A DNA stretch of 64,000 nt from positions 6,527,149 to 6,591,148 of the forward strand of contig CM021322.1 of the NCBI GenBank assembly GCA_010645155.1, read 5' to 3'. The notes under the pieces were generated by a model. It ran no database searches, was not told the origin of the DNA, and was given only the letters and a program-made list of their open reading frames with translations. This document shows, in pieces, positions 35,361 to 46,615 of this stretch. The stretch is from Tigriopus japonicus (taxonomy: Eukaryota; Arthropoda; Copepoda; Harpacticoida; Harpacticidae). The first letter of the stretch is position 1. Every line of letters starts with the position of its first letter. The position numbers and the translations under genes were made by a program.

Positions 35361-38041
35361 ATGTTGCTCATCGGAATCGTCCTCATTTGGATCGGTGTCC
35401 CTGGGATCACAGGGAAATGCATTCAATCCGATTGCATGCCCGGTGAGATTGGCCTTGTTGTTTTGAGAACATTCATTCAGTTTGTCAATGAATGCTTAAA
35501 TCCAACTGCATTTTTCAGACACCGTTTGTATTGGTGATGAATGTGTGGTTGTGGTCTGCGAGAGCGATCAACAATGTCCCTACGGATTTCACGTAAATAG
35601 TCATGATCTCTGTTTATCAACTTCAGAGAGTTCTACGAGAAATCGAGCACAATCGCAATCGAGAGCTAACAATCCAAGTCCCTAAAATTAATTCTTTTAG
35701 ATATCATTGTAAATAATTTCTTTAGTGCGCCCTTCTCTCAAGTGGGAGTCAGGATTTCCAGCAGGGTTTGGGAGAAAAGGTGTGTTCGCAAACCAATCCC
35801 GATCTCCGACGAATCAAATCCACCATGAGCTCGTTGTACCGATCCTGTTGTCGCGATTCCGAATGCAAACATGACGAGGCTTGTTATTTCCTTACCAATA
35901 GGTAAGTAAGTGAGTAAGTCTTTGCAGTTCACTGGTTGGAAGAATAATAGGCGTTGTGAGATCTCCACTTGATCACAATTGGGTGTCAAAAAACCGATTG
36001 GGGAAGAAGTGTCAGGGCAAATTTAAGCCACTTAATCTCGTTTGCACACAAAAATAAGCTCAAAACCAGGTTAAGAGATTCGTCACCCTCAAGAAAAATA
36101 ATTTTCATTATACGTACGCTCATTTTTAGACATGATGTTTGTTTGTTTGTTTGTTTATTTCTTAAGTTGCGAGTGCACTTTTGTTCGCTAAGTAAATTAT
36201 CTGGATTAAAAGGACGAAGACCANNNNNNNNNNNNNNNNNNNNNNNNNNNNNNNNNNNNNNNNNNNNNNNNNNNNNNNNNNNNNNNNNNNNNNNNNNNNN
36301 NNNAACAGTTTTTAAGAACGATGAGACACCGTGCTTGTGTTACATAATATGCGTAGGACTATTTTTTTTTTTGCTTGCAGTGATCAAAAGGAGTGTCAAG
36401 CCAGATCAAAGGTGAGTGATTGAAACGGTTGGTTACATCTTTTGTCTGATTACCACAAATGCCAAAAACCACCAATACGGGAAATGTCTTACACACTTCC
36501 CAAATTCAATATGGATAGAAGCAAGATCCAACCTCAAACCAATAAGTTGATGGGAAAAAGATCGTCATCTTGAAATCAGAGTTATCCGGGTCTTTTGAAC
36601 GTTGCTACTTATTATTTATTGTGTTTTGCTTCTTCATCCGTTGGTATTTAGAATCAATTGGGGGGCTACTGTCGAACGGTGTATCGTGTGTGTGACAGTC
36701 ATTGTCACTGCAATAACATTGCTCATTGCTTCAAGATGTTGGATAAGCCCAAGGAGGCCAACGGCAATTGCTTCTGTAACACCATTGATGACAGGTGAGA
36801 CCCAAATAAGCATCCAGAAGTCTCCCATCAAAAACATTGACAAGTACCCAAGGACTCTTATCCTAATTATCTTCAGAAGCTGTGGAGCTCATTGCAACAC
36901 CACATCAGATTGCCGGAACGGGTGCGACGACTGTCAGAGTAATATCTGCTCAGTTTCACCACTCAAGGATCGATGCAATGAAGGTCTGAAATCCTGTGCC
37001 CGGAGCCAAGAATCTCTGTGCAAACTTCAACCACGACAAGAATGTTGCACAGACTGTGATTGCTACCGCCAATGCAAAGGCATCGAATGCTCATGTAACA
37101 AGCAATGTCGAGGTCCAGCCCCTTGGTTTTGCCCCGCAGATGGTGGACCTCTACCTGAAGAGCCTAAATTACCAGTCCAGGAACCAGCCAAACAATGTCC
37201 TCTGAAGCCGGACTGTATTCGACCCAGTAAATCAAAGAAAAGCAATCATTTTGACTTACTATCTAGGTACTTGATGTCTTACTATGTCTTGGTTTAGCCT
37301 GTTTCTATGCGTCCAAATTCACTGGTCAAGCTCTGGAATCGTTTGGCGAAATTGGCAGTGCTCGAGATTGCTGGGAGGAATGCCATTTGGATCAAGCATG
37401 TCTGGGGTTCACTTGGAGCTCCCAGGGCTACCAATGCACTCTTTTGGCCACTTTGGGTCGACCACAAGCCAGCTCAAGCCATATTTCTGGCTTTCGTTTG
37501 TGTCCAGATGTGAAAACTCCCAATGTCCTAAAGAACGCTCAAGTCCCTAACGGTTCGATGCAGGGTGACCAAATCGGGACGAATCTTTACAGTGGTGGAC
37601 ACGGTCAGAATCAGCACAATGAAAAGGTCAACTATTATGAGTACCATTACTATGGAGATCAGAAAGCCGATAGCCATCGTGGCCAATCAAATGGGCTCAC
37701 AGGTAACGAGATGAAATCTAAATTTCCTCCCCAACAATTTTTGGAGCTCTGAAAAGCGGAAAGAAATCGTAGTATTTGGCCTAACCAAGTTGAAGGTTGC
37801 TGTTCTTTTATGGTTTGCAGATTCCAAGTCTTCATGTTTCCTCGAAAACACCTCCATTGACGGAGACCTGACTCTCAATGGCATTATCGATGTGGATAAT
37901 GCGAGCAAATGTCAGGAACTCTGTCAAAAGGACCCGTCCTGTGAATATTTTACCATGGAGGTGCGAGTGTGTTATCTCATGAAAAATAAGCACGATTCTG
38001 AGCGATATGACGGAGCCACGTCAGGATCCAAGCGTTGTTGA
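35361..38041 (+). CDS. Secreted Cys-rich protein with two PAN/apple domains
   Basis: Eight exons: 35361-35442, 35519-35592, 35726-35901, 36381-36411, 36652-36794, 36877-37226, 37298-37702 and 37821-38041. They total 493 residues and all phases agree. The N terminus MLLIGIVLIWIGVPGITG is a signal peptide. Residues ~19-285 hold dense cysteine pairs (CIGDECVVVVC, CCRDSECKHDEAC, CRTVYRVCDSHCHC, CCTDCDCYRQC), like extracellular EB/WAP-type modules though no exact family was identified. Two apple domains follow, 287-354 (CFYASKFTG to FRLC) and 426-493 (CFLENTSIDG to GSKRC), each with the C..C.....C pattern of PAN folds, which bind proteins or sugars. They are joined by a Gly/His/Tyr-rich linker. 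Intron 3 contains an 80-N gap, so an extra exon could be hidden there. The next gene downstream encodes a related apple-domain protein. Confidence 0.82.
36224..36303. other. Assembly gap (80 N) inside intron 3
   Basis: Run of undetermined bases between exons 3 and 4 of the apple-domain gene. The joined exons keep phase without it, so no missing exon is required. Confidence 0.99.
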
Positions 38042-38277
38042 CACCTTCACCACGAACCAGAGGGAAAATACTTTGCCATGCCAGGCACAGAACACATGTA
38101 CCATGATACAAGCAAGATACAAACACATACCATCAATGGTGATCTTGGCCAAAAATAAATGCCACCCTGAACGAGCGTCAGAGGGCTGAAATTTAACTGC
38201 ACCAAAAAAGGACTTGAAGAATGATCGAGTCGTGACTTGCTTGGCAATTACTTGTAATGGTTTGCATATGACATTTG

Positions 38278-38283
38278 AATAAA
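38278..38283 (+). promoter_or_regulatory. Polyadenylation signal
   Basis: AATAAA about 240 bases after the stop of the first apple-domain gene and about 700 bases before the start of the next, supporting two separate transcripts. Confidence 0.5.
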
Positions 38284-38978
38284 GTTTGGAATCCGGGCCT
38301 TGTTGAGTCAGTGTTTTGTCGATTTCCAATCGATTGCTATCGTTTTATTACAAGGGTCTTTTAGCACGCACGAATTGCAATCCGGTTTTCAATGATAGTG
38401 GTCATTCTCGATGACTTATCGTGAAATCCATGAATCAGTCAACCAAAACATTGCGAGAGACCAGGATTCGTGGAATTCCATGTCACTTTTTGATCAGCAA
38501 ATTTTTCAACTGTGAAGCATCCTCGTGGTTCTTAGCCATTTACTTTGAACTGAATTATTCATTAAATTACCAACGGTATTTCCGACAGGGACTGTTCGTC
38601 ATGCTTTCTGTTATGCATTTCTAATTTTATGGGTGCACATGGTAAGGGGCAAAGTGTCCATATTCCATCATTAGAATCGTTCGATTTCCAGTCAATCTAG
38701 GGATCATTGACAAATCCATTATGCCTCCCACATGTCACAGCCCATGGCAATTCGAATCACCTCAAGGTTAAATCAGGACCCCTTGAGGAACATAAGTCTA
38801 AGTTACGTTATGTGTGGTATGACGGGATAAGGTCGTCAGAATTCCCTTTTATTGCCATTCTCCTCCTCTTCAAACGAGCTTGACGCGATGATGTTCTTCA
38901 GGGCTGAATTATATCACCCTTTTGTCCGTGACGATATCACTTCAATCGTCGAACACGACATCGGATTTCAGTGCAATC

Positions 38979-40078
38979 ATGGAGCCCCTCCTTACCATGG
39001 TGATCTGTCTTTTTCAACTTGCTCGTGCTTTCGGTAAACAAGTGCACTGGCAATTTTCTGACGATTGAATACAATCTTCAGTCACAAACATTCGGTTTTT
39101 GCGGTTTTAGGCAATGATGTCAATACCACTCAAGAAAATCTCTTTCGCTTTGCGCGTAGAGCCCCGGAACTTTGTCCGAAAAGCTGTCCCTTCCAAGGTA
39201 AGTGGAACGTCTTATTGCTCCTCAAATAACAGTTTTTTTGTGTATTTATGTGTGTGGTCCAGGTGGTTTTTATAGCTTGGCATTCAATGGCGAGCAATTG
39301 AGTTCCTTGGTGGATTTTCATTCCGCATCGACATGTCAAAGTGAATGTCAGCAAAATGCGGCTTGCGTTGGGTTCTCATTTTACAACCAGCGATGTGTAA
39401 TGTTCGGGACAATCACTTCCTATCTTATGGTCCGGAAGTGCATTTCCGGATTTAACTCCTGGTCTTCCATTGACGTCGAGAATGGCTTAAGCCAACGGAT
39501 CTCCCACCCGAGTAAGTGATTTGCGAGAATGACAAGATTAGCGACATAAATGTCGTCTTTAACAAATTGCAAATTACGTATCAGATTGCATGCTCCGAGG
39601 CACAAGCTACCGAGGAACAATTTTACCCGGAGGGGTGCTCCACCAAAACCGAGATGACATTGAAACTGCCTTTGAATGCCAATGGGAGTGCCAGAAAAAG
39701 GCCGATTGTTGGTATTTCACCAAAGATGCCAACTACTGCTATTTGATGTCCAACCAAGGTAGCGTCTCCAATACCATGGGATCCCGATCAGGACCCAAAT
39801 TTTGCGGTAAAAAAATAAATACAAAATACAAAAAAGACATTACAACTTCGACCTAATCTTTCATTTCCTTAGGACAAGCACCCCCGACCATCCCTATAAC
39901 CTTGCCTCCTGCAACCATGCCAATGGTCCCCATCACGGTTGAACCCAAACCCATTGTAGTTGTTACTACACAGGCACCTGCTCGGCAAAGTTCCATTCCA
40001 TGGCGATTGAGGGCCGCTCAAATCAATGGAGGGACTAATTGGCAAGAAAAAGTCAGACAAATGCCCTGGGAATGGTGA
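38979..40078 (+). CDS. Secreted two-apple (PAN) domain protein
   Basis: Five exons: 38979-39033, 39111-39197, 39263-39511, 39585-39806 and 39873-40078, coding for 272 residues. Every intron is phase 1, which is usual for shuffled extracellular modules. Residues 1-17 (MEPLLTMVICLFQLARA) are a signal peptide. A short lead with CPKSCPFQ is followed by apple-like domain 1 (about 48-115: FHSASTCQSECQQNAACVGF) and domain 2 (about 131-205: CMLRGTSYRG, FECQWECQKKADCWYF, GPKFCG). The tail 206-272 is rich in Pro, Thr and Val (PPATMPMVPITV) and likely unstructured or O-glycosylated. Such proteins act outside the cell, often in matrix, cuticle or immune recognition; the exact role cannot be told. It lies 0.9 kb downstream of a same-strand apple-domain gene. 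Confidence 0.85.
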
Positions 40079-41894
40079 TTGAGATGGAAAAAGGATTGTC
40101 TTGACCATTCTTCTTGTCGTTTAAACCTTTTCTGTTCATGTATTTTTCGACTGGCAAATTTGTCAAGCCTTCAAAATTGGCAAGATGATTTCTGGACTCA
40201 CACGATTGTCCATTAAACCTCGACATAGTGGTGATTTGTCTCCCATTCTGTTCTATCAGAGGATGCGCTAAATGCTATTCTTGAGAGTTGCAACCAACGG
40301 ATGTGATCAATGTTTTTGGACTGAAATTTCTCAGACTTGATCCATTAGGCTGGAAAAATGCTAGAGTTTCTATCTTTTCTCGGTTGTGAACGGTATGACT
40401 TTTTTTGCTTTTGTTTTGCCAAGAATTCCTTTGCCATCTGGTTGGTTCTACCTTGAATTTCGTGTGCAAATGATTCTTTCGAATGATTAAGTGGCTTAAA
40501 AAGACAACACATCTTTGAAACAATTTTCTCAGGAACCTAGACACACCAGGCATTTTCAAGTACAAAAAATGTCCAAAAAGCGTCGTGGGAATGAATTGGC
40601 AAAATCCATCTTGCACCAAACACAAGGTTGACCACATGCTTAACCGGTAATGTATCTTCTTCAATAATTTGGACAACTACTTTTGAATATGAAGTTCTAA
40701 GAAATCGAAAAGAAGAAATCCTTCTCTATACGTATTTGGGAATCGTTGTCGTTATCTCATGGCAAGGGTAAATTTTCAAAATTCACCTCACCTCAAATTT
40801 AGGAACTTCACATGAGGGAGTGAAAGAAATGAAGTTATTTCTGACGAGACTACAACGAATTAGATCCACCTCAGTTGCCTCAAAACACTTCTTAAAAAAA
40901 TTAATATTTAGTGATGGTTTCATACTTTCCATATCTTGCCCAAATCTTGGGTAGGACTTTTATAAAAACAGCCACCCGTTTGGTAACATCACTGGTTTAA
41001 ACACGAATTTTAGTCATCAAAAACTCTTCAGTGGAAAAGTGAAGAGACCCCGCTAAAAGAACAGGCTGAAAAAGATAATAATGACGATGATGATGATGAT
41101 GGTGATGGTGCTGAAGAAGAGGTTCTTTTTACCGCTCAAACACAAGTGTTCTTAGTATCGAATAGCTCCAAAGAAACTACGACAACTGCTTTGGGGAGGA
41201 CTCAAATTGAGATCAAAGCTCTGTCCGATCGCTCCTTATCACTGATGAGATAGCAGAAAAAGGAAAACAAAGACATTTGCTGGATATGGGCCATCTTTCC
41301 TCGCCCTATAAAACGTTTCTATAGCGTCACGCTTCCTCTCAATATCCAAAATTTTCCAATCTAGCCCTTCTTTCACTTCAGCTACCGTCAAAAGTGTTTG
41401 CAAATCCACATAGGAATATCCTTGCTCAACCTTGAAATTCAATTACCAAAGAGGACCCCTTTAACGTCTTTCAAATGGACGGCTGTCCTGACTTGAACAC
41501 GAACCATTGTTTGGGTGTCATAAAAGCGGGTCCAAGATCCCTACTGCGAATGTTGGCACACTCGTGGAAAAAATACCCAGTGCAAGAACAAACAATCAGT
41601 CAGTCATCTGATCTTCTTCCGCGCTGGTTTTCTTTGTGGTTTTCAGGCCTGAGGAGGTGAAATACGAGTGTTCAACCAGGATTGTCGCGTGCCATTGGTC
41701 ACGGGTGTTCCACGCGTTCATTGAAGTCATCAATCGCCATTCTTTTGAAGTGGGTGAAATCGTGAAAAGAAGATCGTCCGAGCTTTTTTTCACTTTTGCT
41801 CCAAATAATTTTCATTGGGTTCGAGTATATTTGTGAAATGTTTGATATGATGAATGCCAGATCGGAACTTTATAGAACTAGGAAACCAGAAAGT
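40079..41894. other. No gene recognised between convergent genes
   Basis: Space between the second apple-domain gene (+) and the carbonic anhydrase-related gene (-). It should contain both 3' untranslated regions. A GATGAT-rich run lies near 41080-41110. No further exon was recognised. Confidence 0.4.
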
Positions 41895-44800
41895 TCACAT
41901 GAAACCATTGGCTGGTTTTCCTCTCGACGCTGAAATCGAAAAACCAACTTGATGAATAAACTACCTTGGCTCACGCTGAGATTTCGATTGAGCTCTCTTA
42001 CCCTTGAACTCGAGATTCTTGTGAAGGGTTGGGCAGTTCTTGTCCTGAAATCCGAGATTTCAAGTGGCATTTCACACCTTATGACCACTTACTCTAAAGT
42101 ATGTATCTCGCCAATGGAATGGCTGGATCTCAACTCACCTGGTCGTTACTCCCGAGCATGATATTGGTTCGAATGGTTCTGCCATTCAACGCTTGAATGG
42201 GCCGAAAATTGCCTCCTAAAGGTGCCCGAGGATCGCTCTTCTCACCTTGCATCAGTTTTCTTAACGAGAATATCTGGAACAAAACAATAAAACCATCATC
42301 GAATTCCAATCCGTCTCCGTCATTAGTTCGCCTTCATCGCCATTTTTACGGGAGATCGAGTAGGAGGTCTGGAGAATCCCAGGATGATTTCTCCAACCCT
42401 GACCTAGACCTTGATCGCTGATTGACCGAAGAAAAGAGAAGGGATGGGATCGTACCTGATTGTCAGTGATGTAAATTGGCCTATTCATTAGAATCCAAGT
42501 GATGGTCTCTTGACAGCCGGGCTCAGTCATGGATCCGTCGTATGTCATAAAACCTTGAACGTTGGGAAAGAAACAAACAAGAATCATAATCAAAGCGAGT
42601 GAGTTCCTCATAGTAATCATCACTAGCAAGCACGGTCGTGATTCCCAGTGTCTCACGAAGGCGCATGCATTTCGTATTCAGGAAAATTCAGGATTTACCC
42701 AAAGGCCAATTTTGAAGAAAAGTAGACAAGTTGATAATAGACCCTTTTGTTAGACACATTGTTGTCGCAGTTGGATTCTCGTAGATCGAAGGCAAAAAAC
42801 AAACGAGCCAAGGCCAAGGGGATAAAACAACTTACAGGCTTTGCTGATTGTCAGCCATTTGTCGCGGCAAGTTTTACATAGAAATTTAGGAATGAAAAAC
42901 AACGAGACACGCGAGTTTCCATCGCTAATTTCGTTTCATCAGAACTTTAGTCTCCCAGTAACAACTCGAATGTTGGGGCTTGTCATACAACCTTTAATAG
43001 TCCTTGCATTGACATGTACTGTACTTAAAATTGTGAAGAGGCAAACCAGCCAAAAATTGAAAACACAAATGATCACAACACAAAGATTACGTGATCTGAT
43101 CGAAAACTTGTCTGTTCTCACACGATTGGCTGTTGGGGGGATAAAATCTGAAGAGCATTTCAGCTTGCCAAATGACAAACACACCTCAGAACACAATTGC
43201 TCTTTATGTTGTGATGGTCTACGATCTATCTATGCATTGCTTTTATCGGATGATTCTCATCTTGATTCGATTTGCAAGTTTTAATAATAGACCAAATCGG
43301 ATTTTTTTCTTTGATGTTTTCAAATTAGCCTTGCATTCATCTACGTCATGCACAGATTAAGCTTGATGCAATCTACAATTATACATTCAAACAAACGTTG
43401 CGCATTTTTTGGGTTTCATATTGGACAACAATCGTGGGTTTATAAATCAAAATTGCTAAAGTGGTTTTGCCTCAGGATCTACATAGGTCAAGTGGGGGTA
43501 GTTTTTGATCAATTTTAGTAGATCCGATCACAGCTAGTGTTTGGATTCGGATCGAATCCTAATAACGCTAAGTTATTTAAAGTCACTTTGTCTTAATTAT
43601 TACGGTTCAACAATCGAAAATCGTGTGGAAAACGGAAAATTAGTATTTTTGAACCAGATTAGAGACGAGTCGATCTCAAAATTTATTTCATCCGAACCGA
43701 ATCTGAATCATGGCCGATTCGGACCCTTGCCCATAACATTATCGCACTAGTTTTCAGTTTTCGTACTGTTTCCTACCTTAGTGATGGCTCACAAGCTACG
43801 ATAAAAATCGTTTGACATTTCCAACTTTCGTATTTTTATCGTTAATTTAGGACTTGTTTTACTGAACACACAAACTATTGTTGATGGTTGATGATGACAA
43901 TGCATTCCATTTAATTGTAATGAGGCCTGGTTTGAGCTATTTTTTATCGCAAAGGGCATAAATGCCCTGAATGGAATTAATGTTAACTGTTTGTTTGATC
44001 AAGGAAAGAAATAATAATTCTGAAGCAAAGAAAGTTTCAGAATCACATGCTGCCTAAAGCATTGAAACCAAGCCGCAATCTTTTCTACATTTCAATCCTC
44101 GCTTAATGGATTCTTAGCATTTTGAGACCAATACAGAATGAACCTCTGAGGACCTTGCGGAAAAAAAAGTTACTTATCTACATTGTTCAATTGTACATCT
44201 CAAAGCCAACCAAATTTTTTTTTGCAAATTGCTTTGATTCCTTTAGGCCAGGGGTTGACAACCACTTTTGGGTCAAGGCCTAAATGTTCTCAGGGGCCCC
44301 CAAATTGACGATCAAAGAGCTTTGGGCCCACGAGTTCTGTAGTATAGATGTCTCGCGGCCCTCTGTTTTGGACTTTCCTCATAGCTCTTGAGCCCACCGA
44401 AGACCACCCTTGGGCCCACATGTGGGCCGCGGCCCACCGGTTGCCTACCCCTGCTCTAGGCAAAAAGAGCCGATTTGGCAAAGGTGAACAATACGAGAGT
44501 AGCTCTTTTTCTGATAAATTACCAGATGCGGGAAGAAATCCGGCCATGAACACGTCCGTCAGATGACTCTTCTGCCCTGAAATGACACAATCATAAATGG
44601 GAGGTTGTGTTTTTCTTTTTCTTTCGTCGTGACGGTTATGATGAAAAACTTCCCGATGAGATTTTGATTATCACACCTGCTGGCTTCATGCAAATCAATT
44701 CACATCCACTTCTTCTTTTCCCCTTTGCCCCCCTGTCAAATATCGAATTGATCCAAGTAACGGGTTCAATAAAACCTTCTCGAGGTCAGGGAAAAAGTGA

Positions 44801-46615
44801 GACGAGCCAAAAGCTAGTCTTAAATTTAAAAAATAGAATCGAATTCATACCGCCAAATTGAATGTCGGGCAGTCGATTGGTCATTCGGCGAATTTCTTGG
44901 TTGGATAGATCTCCAATTTCCATGAGAATGGAGATTCCCACTAATCCGTTGGGATGTTGGACCGCCAAGCTCAAGTTCTCGTACAAATCCGCATTATAGC
45001 CCAAAATCTGGATCTGAAACAAAAACAGAGACTCGGAATGATCGAATCAAGTTTGGAGGACCAGAGGAAATGCATTCAAAATAATTAACAATGCCATGTT
45101 TTGTGACAATTTGGCATTTTTGATGGGATGGAGTGAGCATAGTTTTTCCCCTTGATGCTTATCAATCGACACACTAACAGCATGCCGATGAATTGTTCAT
45201 GGCTTCTCTTGAAAAGAATAACCCAGAAATAATATTCCAAGCTTCCAATGTGTTTTGGCCAACTTCATTCAAGGAGGTTTGCCTAATTGAACGAAAACTG
45301 ACTTGAAGGAGTGGACATTAAGTCCAGGCTTCTTAGTCAGGACACCACGATGACTCTTTGGATTTTTCCAAGAGAACTCAGGGTCTGTCCTCGACTTCTG
45401 AAACGGTCATTGTGATCAAATGATGTGGTCCTTAAATCCTCTTGGAAAGAACCAATGAGACAACCAATTCAGACACTAATCAGATTGATGAAGAGTTCAA
45501 GTACGTTTATTCCGTACGGGGAGACGTCCAACCATAACGGACAAATTTTGCTTCCTAATATACGCGTGAATACGATCAAGCAAAAATATACGTACATGAC
45601 GACAAAGGGGCTTAAACTTTTTATTGAAACAGTTGTCCCAATGATGATGGGAAGTATTTGGGTACACCACACCATTTTCCGATTATTTTTATGTCAACGT
45701 GTGCCTGAGGATTCAAATGAGACTTCTATTGTATTTGCTGAGCACAATCAACGACTCAATATTTCTACTAAGGGTGATTTGTAGTGCTCGATCTAGTTCG
45801 TTGATACTAAAGACAAAATATTTCTTATTGAAATCGGTGTTCAAGTTTTTTGACATGAAGAAATCTTGGCCACAATTACTTTAATGACTGATAGCTTTGA
45901 GCTAACCAACCCTTCGCAACCTATGGCGCTTTATGCACTTGCTGGCTTGCTTGCTTGGTTGGTTGGGTCGGTGTCGAATCTCCCTACCACGGTACAGTAT
46001 GTACTACGTACCTCCCCGGGAAACCGGCGTCCATCAATCAAATGTTCTGACCCTCCGTCATCGTTGAGACCAAAGTGAAAAGCCACGGAATGAATGGGAT
46101 AATTATAGGCCAGGGGTCCGCCAGAGATGTTGATCATGTCGTTAATGGATGTCTCCAAGGTGAACACGATCCCATGACCCGAGTTCTCGAGCATCCCGTC
46201 GATCTAAAACACGAAAATGATCGAGTCAACAAAATCCAGTGGCAATTCCAAAGACAAATTTTCCTGGTCGCTAATGAACAAAGCCTTTCCTTGTGACTTA
46301 CTTTGCTTTGCGTGATGTCGATATCCTTCATATTCGGATCAAACAGGATATTCTTGGGCTGAATATCGATGGGAGATTGACGTTTTCCTTGATTGCACAG
46401 GTTCCAATCTGGATTGATCAGCCCCCAAAACGAAGGACCTTGACACAATCCAACATGATTAAAGCCTATACCACTACTACGTAGGTCTGCCTTCCAAATT
46501 TGGAATTGTAGCGGTGCTGTGTTCATTTGAAAGCTCCTTCATGGATGTTCGTACAATACTTTACCTGATATCCCGTCGTAAGTCCACCACTCCTCCCAAC
46601 TCACGGCCAAAATGC
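41895..46615 (-). CDS. Carbonic anhydrase-related protein (CARP X/XI type), 5' end missing
   Basis: Nine exons found on the reverse strand: 46615-46565, 46438-46302, 46203-46012, 45013-44851, 44576-44523, 42553-42456, 42273-42139, 42044-42002 and 41929-41895, giving 301 residues. The first (signal-peptide) exon was not located. Key segments are WEEWWTYDGIS, PSFWGLINPDWNLCNQGKRQ, SPIDI, INISGGPLAYNYPIHSVAFH, GSEHLIDGRRFPGE, FMTYDGSMTEPGCQETITW, and FRPIQALNGRTIRTNI. These match vertebrate CA10/CA11 along the chain. The three zinc histidines of active enzymes correspond here to Ala, His and Gln (SVAFHFG; GEIQILGYN), so it should not hydrate CO2. Family members are secreted neuronal proteins; CA10 binds neurexins. 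The last two exons (DKNCPTLHKNLEF and a short tail) are less certain. One intron of 1969 bp carries a hAT MITE. Confidence 0.88.
44249..44453. mobile_element. hAT-type MITE (205 bp) in an intron of the CARP gene
   Basis: Left end CAGGGGTTGACAACC and right end, reverse complemented, CAGGGGTAGGCAACC. The flanking 8-bp repeats are CTTTAGGC (44241-44248) and CTCTAGGC (44454-44461), with one mismatch. The interior is rich in GGGCCCA words and has no coding frame. It lies 70 bp from a 54-bp exon of the host gene (44523-44576). The end at 20141 belongs to the same family. Confidence 0.88.

Noticed and set aside
42457..42656. Apparent signal peptide (MRNSLALIMILVCFF) in front of FMTYDGS
   Set aside because: The upstream part is intron; a pyrimidine tract and CAAG acceptor lie at 42554, and the exon 44576-44523 supplies the missing residues in phase.
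42841..43284. 147-codon plus-strand frame inside a CARP intron
   Set aside because: No family pattern, no splice partner, and composition like surrounding intron; treated as a chance frame.
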